Shown here piece after piece: positions 50,110 through 59,189 of a stretch of DNA of 64,000 bases (its first letter is position 1; every line of letters starts with the position of its first letter). The notes beneath the pieces were generated by a model. That model made no database searches, was not told the DNA's origin, and saw only the letters and a program-made list of their open reading frames with translations. The translations under genes and the position numbers were made by a program. This DNA is from Niabella beijingensis (lineage in GTDB: Bacteria > Bacteroidota > Bacteroidia > Chitinophagales > Chitinophagaceae). The DNA lies in NCBI RefSeq assembly GCF_020034665.1, contig NZ_JAIQDI010000001.1, positions 1,674,001 through 1,738,000 of the forward strand. Direction: 5' to 3'.

Positions 50110-52362
50110 ATGATGTCGCTTGTAAACCGCTTGCCCGGAATCGTTTTTTGCCTTCTTGCCGGCCTCCATGCTTTTGCGCAACCTGCTGCCAAACACAATC
50201 TGAAATTTGATCACCTGGCACAGCGCTGGGATGAAGCCATGCCATTGGGCAATGGGATGCTGGGTGCATTGGTCTGGCAAAAGAGCGACCGGCTCCGGTT
50301 ATCGCTGGACCGTGCCGATCTCTGGGATGAACGGAAAGCCCTGGATCTTTCAAAACTGAGCTTCAGCTGGGTGGAGCAGCAGGTATTGAAAAAAGACTAT
50401 AAACCGGCTCAGCAACTGGGCGACTGGCCTTATGACAATGTTCCCTACCCTACCAAATTACCCGCCGCTGCGCTGCAGTTCGATCTGAAAGCACTCGGTC
50501 CGGTGGTATCAAACAAACTGGATATCGCTACCGCAATAAATACGGTAATCTTTCAATCCGGTGCTGTTTTCCGTTCCTACATTCATGCCACCAGGCAGGC
50601 CGGTTATTTTGAATTTGAAAAACTGCCGGCTTCCGCCACCCGCCCGCTGCTGCCGGAACTGGAGATCCACAATTACAATTCCGGGAAAACGGCTGCGCAA
50701 AATGATAACAGCCATGCCGGCGAAGGGCTGGAAAAACTGGGCTATGCCAAAGGAACCGTAACGGCTAACGGCAACAGTATCCGTTATCATCAGCCGACCT
50801 ATCAACGGCATTACTTTGAAGTGCTGGTACGCTGGACAAAAACCGGGAACCGCCTGACCGGAACATGGACCATTTCCAGCGATCAGCCCGCCCGGTTGCC
50901 GGAAACCGATGCAAAAGCAGACAGGAGCAGCCATATCCGGTGGTGGACCCGCTTTTGGCAACAATCTGCCATACAATTGCCGGATGCCGCCGTGGAAAAA
51001 CAATATTACCTTGAGCTGTATAAGCTGGGTGCCGTAAGCCGCAAAGGAGCACCTGCCATTACCCTGCAGGCCATCTGGACCGCAGACAATGGCAGTCTGC
51101 CTCCCTGGAAAGGCGATTTTCATAATGATCTTAATACCCAGCTCAGCTATTGGCCGGCCTATACGGGAAACCATCTTGACGAGGCAATTACCTTTACCGA
51201 CTGGCTTTGGAAGATCCGTACAAAAAGCCAGCAGTACACCCGCCAGTATTTTGGAGTGGAGGGACTGAATGTTCCCGGAGTGGTGACCCTCAACGGCGAT
51301 CCTATGGGCGGCTGGATCCAGTATTCTTTATCCCCCACGGTGGGTGCCTGGTGCGCCCAGCACTTTTACTGGCAATGGAGGTATTCCATGGACGACCAGT
51401 TCCTGAAGACCCGCACCTATCCTTATATCCATGACGCGGCTGTTTATCTCGAAAACATCACCCGGCTGAAAAACGGGATACGTCAACTGCCGCTCAGCTC
51501 CTCACCGGAATACCATGACAACTCCATAAATGCCTGGTTTCTTAACTGGACCAATTATGACCTGGCATTGGCGAAATTCCTGTTCACGGCTGCAGCAGCA
51601 ACAGCAACAGCTATGCACCTGCCTGCAGAAACCGGTCGCTGGAAAAAAAGACTTTCGGAACTCCCCGCCTACAATGTAAACGAGACCGGGCTCACCGTTG
51701 CACCCGGACAAAACATGGAATCTTCCCACCGTCATTTTTCACCGTATATGGCCATTTATCCATTGGCATTACTCGACATCAACAAACCGGAGGACAAAGC
51801 CATCATCGAAAAATCATTCCGGCATCTGCAGGAAAAAGGCACCCGCGCCTGGTGCGGGTATTCCTTCAGCTGGATGGCCTCCCTGTATGCCCGCGCCTAC
51901 CAGGCAGACAGTGCCCTGCGCCAGCTGCAGATCTTTGCCTCCAATTTCTGTTCGCCCAATAGTTTCCACCTCAACGGGGATCAAAAAGGCGGTCAGTATT
52001 CCGGGTTCACCTACCGTCCGTTCACACTGGAAGGCAACTTTGCCTTTGCACAAGGTGTTCAGGAATTATTGTTGCAAAGCAGAAACGGATATATACAGAT
52101 CTTCCCGTCCATTCCTTCAGACTGGGAAGACATCCGTTTCACCAACCTGCGCGCAGAAGGGGCCTTTCTTGTGAGCGGCGAGATGAAAGCCGGAAAAATA
52201 AGCCGGATCAGAATCCTGGCCGAAAAAGGAGGCCGGGCAACATTCAAACTTCCTGCAACATGCAGGATCCATTCACAACAGAACATGCAGGTAAAGAGCT
52301 CCGGGAGCGGGTTGATAGAACTGAACAGCAAACCCGGCGGAATACTTCTGCTGACAGAATAA
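50110..52362 (+). CDS. GH95-like glycoside hydrolase (alpha-L-fucosidase-type), secreted
   Basis: A 750-residue protein from the ATG at 50110 (MMSLVNRLPGIVFCLLAGLHAFAQ, signal peptide); the frame is open 63 bases further upstream, but there the N-terminus is not signal-like. Family features: RWDEAMPLGNGMLGALVW near the start, GDFHNDLNTQLSYWPAYTGNHLDEA in the (alpha/alpha)6 barrel, and the GH95 C-terminus (LEGNFAFAQGVQELLLQS, IQIFPSIPSDW, VSGEMKAGKISRIRI). GH95 enzymes act on fucose- or galactose-bearing glycans. It lies between rpmH and rnpA, where no glycosidase is expected, suggesting insertion. The exact substrate is unknown. Confidence 0.82.
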   Translation: MMSLVNRLPGIVFCLLAGLHAFAQPAAKHNLKFDHLAQRWDEAMPLGNGMLGALVWQKSDRLRLSLDRADLWDERKALDLSKLSFSWVEQQVLKKDYKPAQQLGDWPYDNVPYPTKLPAAALQFDLKALGPVVSNKLDIATAINTVIFQSGAVFRSYIHATRQAGYFEFEKLPASATRPLLPELEIHNYNSGKTAAQNDNSHAGEGLEKLGYAKGTVTANGNSIRYHQPTYQRHYFEVLVRWTKTGNRLTGTWTISSDQPARLPETDAKADRSSHIRWWTRFWQQSAIQLPDAAVEKQYYLELYKLGAVSRKGAPAITLQAIWTADNGSLPPWKGDFHNDLNTQLSYWPAYTGNHLDEAITFTDWLWKIRTKSQQYTRQYFGVEGLNVPGVVTLNGDPMGGWIQYSLSPTVGAWCAQHFYWQWRYSMDDQFLKTRTYPYIHDAAVYLENITRLKNGIRQLPLSSSPEYHDNSINAWFLNWTNYDLALAKFLFTAAAATATAMHLPAETGRWKKRLSELPAYNVNETGLTVAPGQNMESSHRHFSPYMAIYPLALLDINKPEDKAIIEKSFRHLQEKGTRAWCGYSFSWMASLYARAYQADSALRQLQIFASNFCSPNSFHLNGDQKGGQYSGFTYRPFTLEGNFAFAQGVQELLLQSRNGYIQIFPSIPSDWEDIRFTNLRAEGAFLVSGEMKAGKISRIRILAEKGGRATFKLPATCRIHSQQNMQVKSSGSGLIELNSKPGGILLLTE

Positions 52363-52418
52363 GGCTAAAGGAACTGAGCAGTGGTTTTCAATTTCATTTA
52401 AAAGCGGCCGGATCGTCC

Positions 52419-52426
52419 TATTTTTG
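52419..52426 (+). promoter_or_regulatory. Putative -7 promoter element of rnpA
   Basis: TATTTTTG, a full TAnnTTTG match. It overlaps the longest possible start of rnpA (TTG 52424), which therefore cannot be used if this promoter is real. It would give rnpA its own transcription now that rpmH is separated from it. Confidence 0.5.
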
Positions 52427-52438
52427 CATTTTATTTTA

Positions 52439-52840
52439 TTGCAGCAGACAAAGACATATCCCTTTTCCAAAAGTGACCGGTTGAAGAGCCGCAAAAAATT
52501 GCAGGAAGTCTTCAGCACGGGGAGTCGTTTTCATTCCGGTTTTGTCAAATTATTATACCTGTCCGAGCGGGCAGGGCAACCCGGCATAAAATGCGGTGTG
52601 GGAGCCAGCAGCCGTTATTTTAAAAAAGCCGTCGACCGCAATCGCATCAAACGCCTGTTACGGGAGGCCTACCGGCTGCAGCAAGGCCCTCTGCAGCAAC
52701 TGGCCGTGCAAACCGGATCTCAGGTATTCCTGTTCCTTTTATTCACAGGTAAAGAACTTCCTGCCTTTGATATTGTTTATAAACAAACAGGAAATGTATT
52801 ACAAAAATTAATCACCAGGATCAATGAAGTGGCTCCTTAA
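52439..52840 (+). CDS. rnpA: Ribonuclease P protein component
   Basis: A protein of about 133 residues (from TTG 52439; 52424 is a longer option). It contains the family core [23 protein letters not shown] and the RNR signature [17 protein letters not shown]. It binds the RNase P RNA and aids 5' processing of tRNA precursors. No ATG start exists before the core, so a TTG must be used. The 3' end overlaps yidD by 17 bp. It is separated from rpmH by the glycosidase gene and has a promoter box at 52419. Confidence 0.92.
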   Translation: MQQTKTYPFSKSDRLKSRKKLQEVFSTGSRFHSGFVKLLYLSERAGQPGIKCGVGASSRYFKKAVDRNRIKRLLREAYRLQQGPLQQLAVQTGSQVFLFLLFTGKELPAFDIVYKQTGNVLQKLITRINEVAP

Positions 52841-53054
52841 AATAGCAAGCCTGCCGTTTATTGCGCTCATACGGTTCTACCAGCTGGTCATATCCCCCTG
52901 GATGGGGCCCAAATGCCGGTATACACCTACCTGCAGCCATTATGCGCTGGAGGCATTTAAAAAATATGGGCCCTTTAAAGGATTCTGGCTTTCATTAAAG
53001 CGCATCTCCCGCTGTCATCCCTGGGGCGGAAGCGGATATGACCCCGTACCGTAG
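52824..53054 (+). CDS. yidD: Membrane protein insertion efficiency factor YidD
   Basis: A 76-residue protein with the hallmarks [33 protein letters not shown] and [20 protein letters not shown], including the three conserved Cys. It is an inner-membrane-associated factor that assists YidC-dependent insertion. It overlaps rnpA by 17 bp, the usual rnpA-yidD arrangement, and is followed by acpS after a 58-bp gap. Confidence 0.95.
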   Translation: MKWLLKIASLPFIALIRFYQLVISPWMGPKCRYTPTCSHYALEAFKKYGPFKGFWLSLKRISRCHPWGGSGYDPVP

Positions 53055-53112
53055 CCCCAGCGGGTTTCACATTTCATATTTTACTTTTCACTATCCACCA
53101 CCAACAAAAACA

Positions 53113-53487
53113 ATGATCACCGGACTTGGCCTCGATGTAATAGAAACCGAACGTGTGGCGGAAAAAATCCAGAAGGAACAGGGCTTTCGCGAGCTGGTCT
53201 TCTCCCCGGAAGAGATCGGTTACTGCGAGCCGAAGACACATAAGTATGAACACTATGCAGCCCGCTTTGCAGCCAAGGAAGCCTTTTTCAAGGCACTGGG
53301 AACCGGCTGGACGGAAGGCACCGCTTTCAATGAGATCGTGATACTGGGAAATGAACGGGGGAAACCGCAGTTACAGTTTAAAGGCCAGACCGCCCGCACC
53401 CTTCAGCACCTGGACCCGGGGAAAATAAGCGTCTCTATCAGCCACTTGAAAAATATTGCTGCCGCCGTGGTCGTTATTGAAAACTGA
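53113..53487 (+). CDS. acpS: Holo-[acyl-carrier-protein] synthase
   Basis: A 124-residue protein from the ATG at 53113 (MITGLGLDVIETERVAEKI); the frame runs upstream but the family starts here. The AcpS motifs GLDVIETERV and the acidic pair in ARFAAKEAFFKALGTG (magnesium and CoA binding) are present, ending ISVSISHLKNIAAAVVVIE. It transfers phosphopantetheine from CoA to acyl carrier protein and so serves fatty-acid, dialkylresorcinol and flexirubin synthesis. The gene stands behind yidD on the same strand. Confidence 0.95.
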   Translation: MITGLGLDVIETERVAEKIQKEQGFRELVFSPEEIGYCEPKTHKYEHYAARFAAKEAFFKALGTGWTEGTAFNEIVILGNERGKPQLQFKGQTARTLQHLDPGKISVSISHLKNIAAAVVVIEN

Positions 53488-53557
53488 TCGCCCGGGAGAG
53501 GTTTTGCAAAAGCTTGTACCGCTTTCTGCTTATATTTACAGCACCAACATTATTGCG

Positions 53558-55303
53558 GTGAAATTGATATTCTTCCTATGGTGCGTCTTGTTCAGTATGG
53601 CCTCTCTGTCGCAGGATTCGGATATTGCGGCTTATATAAAAGCATGGAATGTATCCGATCGCTCACAAAGCTACCGTTCCCAGGTCTTTTTTGATTCCCT
53701 GCTGATCCATAAGAACGATCCTGCTTTCAAAAAAAGATACCTGGGGCATATCGACCGGTTAAAACGCTATGTGGAGAAACATCCCGACAGGAGATTAGAA
53801 GTGCGGCTGCTGATGTTTGAGATCATGGCAGCGCGGGAATATAATTATGCCGGAAAATATTATAAAACCATTGATGAGGCTATAAAACTGGCCTACCCGC
53901 TGCAGGATGAGCAGCTCAATGCCGAACTATACAGCATCCGTGCAGACATTCCTCCCTCCGCAGAAACCCATCTGCTCTATAACCTGAAAGCACTCGAAAT
54001 ACAGCAGAAGATCGGGTACCACTATTTTCCTTACACACAGAACCGTTTTTTTGGTGTCAGTGCTTCCCTGTACGGACAGGGGGATTATCAGCGGGCCATC
54101 CGTTATGGGAAGCAATGCATCGACCTGTGGGAAATCGACACCATTCACCGTGATCCCAGGGTCTTTGTTTTTCAATGCGACATTATGGGCGCTGCCTATA
54201 AAAAACTGCACCGTTATGACAGTGCCCGGTGGTATTATAACCGCATACTCCTGGCATTAAAAAAAGAAACCGATCCACAGGTGATGCTCCTCTGGCAGGG
54301 CATTGCCCGGGGCAATATCGGCCAGACCCTTACTGCAGAAGACCGTTGCTCCGAAGCATTACCCCTTCTGAACGAATACCTGCAAAGCAGTCGTGCCTGT
54401 TTGGACTCGTTAAATATTGCCATGGCACAAAATGCGCTGGCAGCACTGTATTTCCGGCAGGAACAATATGAACCGGCCCTGGCTGCCGCACGGCAGGCAT
54501 GGCAGATCGCCCAGTCCAGAAATATCTATCCGGAAATGATCAATGCTGCCGGCTGGATGCGCGCACTCTATAAACAGGCACGCAATATCGACAGTGCCTT
54601 TTATTATGCCGATGTGCAGAACCGGTACCAGGAGGAAGAACGGGACCGGAATAAAAAAAGCGAGTTTTCTGTTATTAAGGCCCAGCTGGCCTTCGACAAC
54701 CTGCAGTATTCACTGATATTGGCACAATCCCTGGCCAATAAGGAAAAGACCATCCGTAATGCCATCCTAGCGGCAATTGTACTGCTGACCATTATTGCCC
54801 TTTTGTTATACAACCGTAAAAGGGTAAAAGAACAATACCGGATGCGGGTGATGGAGCTGAGGCATGCTGCGGCCAAACGGGACGTACAGGAAGCAAAAGA
54901 TAAGATCGGCCTGTTCACCCGCAATATCATTGAAAAGAATGACCTCATTGACTCGCTGCAACAGCAATTGAGCGACAGGACAACCGAGGCCGATGCGTCG
55001 GAGCAGTTGCGCTCTTACCCGCTGCTCACCGAAGAGGATTGGGAAAAATTCCGGGAACAGTTCTCAAAAGCTTATCCGGCCTTTTTCGACAACCTGCGCC
55101 GGCGGATGGAAAACCTTACGCCCGCAATGGAGCGGCTGGCGGCACTCCTGTTTCTGAAGCTGACCAATTACCAGATTGCCAATACACTTGGTATCGGCAA
55201 GGACAGTGTGGCCCGCAGCAAGCGGCGCCTGCGCACCGGTTTAAACCTTGCAACCGACCAGGCACTTGAAGACGAGATCGCCGTACTCGATATCCGCTCC
55301 TGA
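53558..55303 (+). CDS. TPR-containing membrane regulator with LuxR-like C-terminal HTH
   Basis: A 581-residue protein from the GTG at 53558 (VKLIFFLWCVLFSMASLSQ, signal-like); the longer frame starts inside acpS and was rejected. Periplasmic TPR-like helices fill residues 30-380. A transmembrane helix (AILAAIVLLTIIALLLYNR) and a coiled coil (QYRMRVMELRHAAAKRDVQEAKDKIGLF) follow, and the C-terminus is an HTH of the LuxR/sigma-4 type (MERLAALLFLKLTNYQIANTLGIGKDSVARSKRRLRTGL). This is a common Bacteroidota one-protein signal-transducing regulator. The target genes are unknown; the small membrane ORF and the beta-helix gene downstream are candidates. Confidence 0.75.
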   Translation: MKLIFFLWCVLFSMASLSQDSDIAAYIKAWNVSDRSQSYRSQVFFDSLLIHKNDPAFKKRYLGHIDRLKRYVEKHPDRRLEVRLLMFEIMAAREYNYAGKYYKTIDEAIKLAYPLQDEQLNAELYSIRADIPPSAETHLLYNLKALEIQQKIGYHYFPYTQNRFFGVSASLYGQGDYQRAIRYGKQCIDLWEIDTIHRDPRVFVFQCDIMGAAYKKLHRYDSARWYYNRILLALKKETDPQVMLLWQGIARGNIGQTLTAEDRCSEALPLLNEYLQSSRACLDSLNIAMAQNALAALYFRQEQYEPALAAARQAWQIAQSRNIYPEMINAAGWMRALYKQARNIDSAFYYADVQNRYQEEERDRNKKSEFSVIKAQLAFDNLQYSLILAQSLANKEKTIRNAILAAIVLLTIIALLLYNRKRVKEQYRMRVMELRHAAAKRDVQEAKDKIGLFTRNIIEKNDLIDSLQQQLSDRTTEADASEQLRSYPLLTEEDWEKFREQFSKAYPAFFDNLRRRMENLTPAMERLAALLFLKLTNYQIANTLGIGKDSVARSKRRLRTGLNLATDQALEDEIAVLDIRS

Positions 55304-55389
55304 AAAAACGGGCTGTCCGCTTTTTGTCCGCGCCAAATCCGGTCACGCATCCGGAATCGCCTTAATTTTAAATACATCTTTATTACCGT

Positions 55390-55497
55390 ATGAAACGCGG
55401 AAGACATTTATATGTTACGCTCCTGATCCTCCTGATCGCATTATTGCTGATACTGGCAGTATGGATCTACTTTGAGCGGAAGATCCATCCGTTTTAG
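55390..55497 (+). CDS. Small single-helix membrane protein (35 aa)
   Basis: The ORF MKRGRHLYVTLLILLIALLLILAVWIYFERKIHPF has a basic N-terminus, one strong membrane helix and a basic end, so the Cys-free peptide should span the membrane once. It lies 86 bp behind the regulator gene. No homologue is known to me. Such short hydrophobic ORFs are often real, but composition alone supports this one. Confidence 0.4.
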   Translation: MKRGRHLYVTLLILLIALLLILAVWIYFERKIHPF

Positions 55498-55767
55498 CAG
55501 ATGACCATAGGGGTCGCAACCAAACAATCAATGCTTCAGAAGACAGTCTCCGGCACGGCTGTCTTTTTTTGTGCCCGATCCACCCGATACCGGTCTCCCT
55601 CCGGCGGAATGCCTGGATCAGCATGGCCCGGCCCTGTCCGCCTTTTGTCCGCTGCCTGTCCGTTTTTCGTCCCGTCCCGTTTTTGGATGAGCTCCTTCCG
55701 TATAACATCTTTACAATAGAAACCGAAACCAACAGCAAACAAGCACTAGTTATCTTAAAACCAATAA

Positions 55768-57678
55768 ATGAAAAAGCAATATCAGCTCCTTTTTCTGTGC
55801 CTGGCACTGTCTGCATACACTCTGAATGCCCAGGTATTATTTGTAGATGCAGCAGCCACCGGCGCCAATAACGGAACCTCCTGGACGAATGCTTACCAAA
55901 GCCTCAGCCTTGCCTTGCAAACCGCGCAAACAAATCCGTCTGTCACTGAGATATGGGTAGCCAAAGGCACCTATTCCCCGGCAAGTACCAACAACCGTGA
56001 TTCCAGCTTTTATATAAACAGGAACAACCTCAGACTTTACGGAGGTTTTGCCGGTAATGAAACAAGCCCGGATCAGCGTAATATTGCGGCAAACACTACC
56101 ACTTTGGATGGCAGGAACATTGCCTATCATACCATGATCATTGAACTGGATACGTCATTGGCCAATCCCCCGGCCATTGACAATACAACCCTCATCGATG
56201 GGTTTACATTTATTAACGGAAATGCAAACAAGGGCGGCGTTACCGGCAATTATCATCCTCAATATGCAGGCGGGGCCCTTTTTATTTCCTGCAGCGGCGT
56301 ATCACAAAACATTACGCCGGTTCTTCAAAACTGTACCTTTAAAAACAATTATGCTTTCCAGGGAGGCGGTGCAGTTGCCTATTACGGCATCAGCACAGCA
56401 TCCAATACATTCAGGGTTTTTAACTGTATTTTTCAGGAAAACCGGGCAAGCTATGCCGGTGGTGGTTTGAGTATCATGCAACTGGACGCTGCTTATTATG
56501 GAGTTCCGGGTGTTTATAACACCGCAGTTTCCCATTGTTCTTTTAACGGCAATATCGTAGACAATGCATCACAAAGTCAGGGAGCCACAGGGGGCGGCAT
56601 TGATGTCCTTGGCGATGGGCAACTGCGTGTAACCGGTACGGTGTTCTCCAATAATACCATAACCAAAGCCGGCACCCAGGCTGTTTACAAAGGATCTGCC
56701 ATAAGCCTCCGCACAGGCAACAGCAAACCTGCACCGGCTCTTACACTGGTAAACAGCCTGGTTTATTATTCGGGATCAGAAAACTTTCCGGTGCTGTATA
56801 ATGCTGCGGGCACCGCCCATCTCATCAACAGCACCCTTTTTAATGCACAGGGGGCGGTTTTACACATGAACGCGAACACCGGGAATACGATCGAGAACAG
56901 TATTTTCTGGACAGGAGCTGCCAACACTGATGTAATGACGGCCGGCAGCGGATCACCCGCGGTAACATTTACCAATTCGACTTATACCGCCACTTACCCG
57001 CCGGCCATTACCGTTACCGCTCAAAACGCGTCCACCAGTGATCCGTTATTTAACAATCCGGCGGCGGGTGACTTTACATTGCAGGCCGCAAGCCCCGCGA
57101 TCAATACCGGCGACAACGCTTTATATAACGTCGGCATTTATGGCAACGCGGATCTTGCCGGCTATAACCGTGTTGCAAACAGTATTATTGATATGGGCGC
57201 ATATGAAGCCAATTCCGCCGTCCTGCCGGTATTGTTTGGCACTATTACAGCGGCGGTCAGAAACAACATGCTGTTGGTTAAATGGACCACCCAAACCGAA
57301 ACCAATAACGATCATTTCGAAATAGAAGCTTCTGCCGACGGGCAGCATTTTAAAAAGATCGCCACTGTTGCCTCCAAAGCCGAGGGCGGTAATGCCTCCT
57401 CCGGGATCAACTATGAGTACCAAATCAACGTCGCAGAAGCCGTACCATTACTGGGTATTGTGGGTATGTCCGTTTTATGCCTCATGTTCCCTTCCGGTAA
57501 CCGGAGAAAGGGTTGGATGCTGACCGCATTAGCCGCAGGTATTGTTTTTTACGGTTGCACCAAAAAAGAAACCGCTGCCATTGAGGCCACCGATGCAAAA
57601 CTGTACATCCGTATAGCACAGGTTGATAAAGACGGCAAAAAGGAATACAGCAAAATTATACAGCCCGCAAGCGAATAA
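55768..57678 (+). CDS. Secreted choice-of-anchor Q type beta-helix protein with atypical C-terminal anchor
   Basis: A 636-residue protein with a signal peptide (YQLLFLCLALSAYTLNAQ), then a right-handed beta-helix starting VLFVDAAATGANNGTSWTNAYQSLSLAL and ending in the choice-of-anchor Q pattern NPAAGDFTLQAASPAINTGDN...DLAGYNRVANSIIDMGAYE. An FN3-like segment (LLVKWTTQTETNNDHFEIEASADGQHFKKIA) follows, which in many relatives precedes a T9SS sorting domain. Here the C-terminus holds two hydrophobic helices separated by SGNRRKG, then a lipobox-like FYGCTKKE and a short polar tail. The substrate and anchoring route are unknown. Confidence 0.75.
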   Translation: MKKQYQLLFLCLALSAYTLNAQVLFVDAAATGANNGTSWTNAYQSLSLALQTAQTNPSVTEIWVAKGTYSPASTNNRDSSFYINRNNLRLYGGFAGNETSPDQRNIAANTTTLDGRNIAYHTMIIELDTSLANPPAIDNTTLIDGFTFINGNANKGGVTGNYHPQYAGGALFISCSGVSQNITPVLQNCTFKNNYAFQGGGAVAYYGISTASNTFRVFNCIFQENRASYAGGGLSIMQLDAAYYGVPGVYNTAVSHCSFNGNIVDNASQSQGATGGGIDVLGDGQLRVTGTVFSNNTITKAGTQAVYKGSAISLRTGNSKPAPALTLVNSLVYYSGSENFPVLYNAAGTAHLINSTLFNAQGAVLHMNANTGNTIENSIFWTGAANTDVMTAGSGSPAVTFTNSTYTATYPPAITVTAQNASTSDPLFNNPAAGDFTLQAASPAINTGDNALYNVGIYGNADLAGYNRVANSIIDMGAYEANSAVLPVLFGTITAAVRNNMLLVKWTTQTETNNDHFEIEASADGQHFKKIATVASKAEGGNASSGINYEYQINVAEAVPLLGIVGMSVLCLMFPSGNRRKGWMLTALAAGIVFYGCTKKETAAIEATDAKLYIRIAQVDKDGKKEYSKIIQPASE

Positions 57679-57790
57679 TCCTGCCAGGTGTGCTGAACAA
57701 TACACCTGCTGATTGTGCGCAGACCCGTTCGGAAGACAATACCGGCCGTCTGCAGGATGCGGCTACCCGGAATATATAGACCGGATCATT

Positions 57791-57848
57791 CAGATATGCA
57801 GAAAATAACAGTGCATATCTGCAGGAAATCATATAAATCCTACTTTTG
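57791..57848 (+). promoter_or_regulatory. Ligase promoter with adjoining inverted repeat
   Basis: A perfect 10-bp inverted repeat CAGATATGCA/TGCATATCTG with an 11-base spacer (57791-57821) ends where the -33 region should be. The -7 element TACTTTTG is at 57841-57848, 5 bp before the ATG. The repeat is a good candidate for a regulator-binding site. Confidence 0.5.
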
Positions 57849-57853
57849 ATCCA

Positions 57854-59149
57854 ATGAACGAGTTACCATCCCTGTCCTTTCAGTCCGCAGAACAGATCAA
57901 ACAATACCAGGAAAAAAAACTGGTGAACCTGATACAGTATCTTAAGGTGAACTCTCCTTTTTACAAAAGACAGTTTCAGGAACACAATATTGACCCGGAT
58001 AGGATCCGGTGTATTGAAGACCTGGCCCTTATTCCCCCCACGGAAAAGGAACACCTGCAGTTGTACAACAGGGAATTTATTTGTGTACCGCAGCACCAGA
58101 TCGTAGAATACATGGCTACTTCTGGTACGGTAGGCAGCCCGGTAACCATTGCCCTTACCGAAAATGACCTGCAACGGCTGGCCTATAACGAATACAGTTC
58201 CTTTGCCTGCGCCGACGGGAGCGCCTCCGATATCTACCAGTTAATGCTCACCCTCGACCGGCAATTTATGGCGGGGATCGCCTATTACCTGGGCATCCGG
58301 AAGCTGGGCGCCGGGCAGGTACGGGTAGGACCAGGTGTCCCTTCGCTGCAATGGGAAGTGATCGAGCGGCTGAAGCCCAATGCCATTGTGGCGGTGCCTT
58401 CTTTCATTGTAAAGCTCATCCAGTATGCAAAGGAAAACGGCATCGACCTGAACCGATCTTCTGTAAAGAAAGCCATCTGTATCGGAGAGAATCTGCGGAA
58501 TGAAAACCTGGACCTGAACATCCTGGGCAGCAAAATCACCGAAAGCTGGAACATCCGGCTTTACTCCACTTATGCATCCACCGAAATGCAAACGGCATTT
58601 ACAGAATGTGCGGCGGGCAAAGGCGGTCATCAAAATCCCGAACTGGTGATCCTGGAACTTATTGACGATAACGGCCGGCCGGTTGCTCCGGGCGAAATCG
58701 GTGAGGTTACCATCACCACGCTCGGCGTGGAAGGCATGCCGCTGCTGCGTTACAAGACCGGTGATCTTTGCCGGGCCTTTTATGAGCCCTGCGGCTGCGG
58801 CCGGCATACGACCCGCCTGTCGCCGGTCATCGGCCGCAAAAAACAAATGATCAAATTCAAGGGTACCACCCTGTTTGCACCGGCTCTGTTCGAGATCATT
58901 CATAAAATGGAGGCCATTAAAGAATATGTGGCAGAAGTCTACAGTAATGAAATCGGAACAGATGAGGTACTGCTCTATATTTTACCCGCCAATACGTCCG
59001 AAGAGACCGATGGCAAAATAAAAACCTACCTGCAGGCCCGTTTACGGGTGATGCCGCATATAAAATATCTTAGCCGGGAGGAAATGCAGCGGATGCAGTT
59101 TCCCGAAGGTGCCCGGAAACCGGTAAAATTTATTGACAAAAGGATCTAG
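57854..59149 (+). CDS. Phenylacetate-CoA-ligase-like AMP-forming enzyme, probable flexirubin aryl activation
   Basis: A 431-residue adenylate-forming enzyme of the PaaK type: SGTVGSPVTIAL (P-loop-like), YASTEMQTAFTEC and GMPLLRYKTGDLCRAF with the conserved Asp, then CGRHTTRLSPVIGRKKQMIKFKG. It should form an aryl- or acyl-adenylate and transfer it to CoA or a carrier. Located a little upstream of a tyrosine-ammonia-lyase-like gene, it may activate 4-coumarate or a similar starter for the aryl polyene half of flexirubin. The substrate is inferred. A promoter box close to the ATG suggests an almost leaderless transcript. Confidence 0.82.
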   Translation: MNELPSLSFQSAEQIKQYQEKKLVNLIQYLKVNSPFYKRQFQEHNIDPDRIRCIEDLALIPPTEKEHLQLYNREFICVPQHQIVEYMATSGTVGSPVTIALTENDLQRLAYNEYSSFACADGSASDIYQLMLTLDRQFMAGIAYYLGIRKLGAGQVRVGPGVPSLQWEVIERLKPNAIVAVPSFIVKLIQYAKENGIDLNRSSVKKAICIGENLRNENLDLNILGSKITESWNIRLYSTYASTEMQTAFTECAAGKGGHQNPELVILELIDDNGRPVAPGEIGEVTITTLGVEGMPLLRYKTGDLCRAFYEPCGCGRHTTRLSPVIGRKKQMIKFKGTTLFAPALFEIIHKMEAIKEYVAEVYSNEIGTDEVLLYILPANTSEETDGKIKTYLQARLRVMPHIKYLSREEMQRMQFPEGARKPVKFIDKRI

Positions 59150-59189
59150 TTATTTTTAGCGTACTGCTCCCGATTACAAACGGAATCAT

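Noticed and set aside
49821..53054. Origin of replication near rpmH-rnpA-yidD
   Set aside because: This gene group marks oriC in many other phyla, but no DnaA box cluster is visible here.
57685..57708. CAGGTGT/ACACCTG hairpin after the beta-helix gene as intrinsic terminator
   Set aside because: The stem is only 7 bp and no T run follows; it may still slow transcription.
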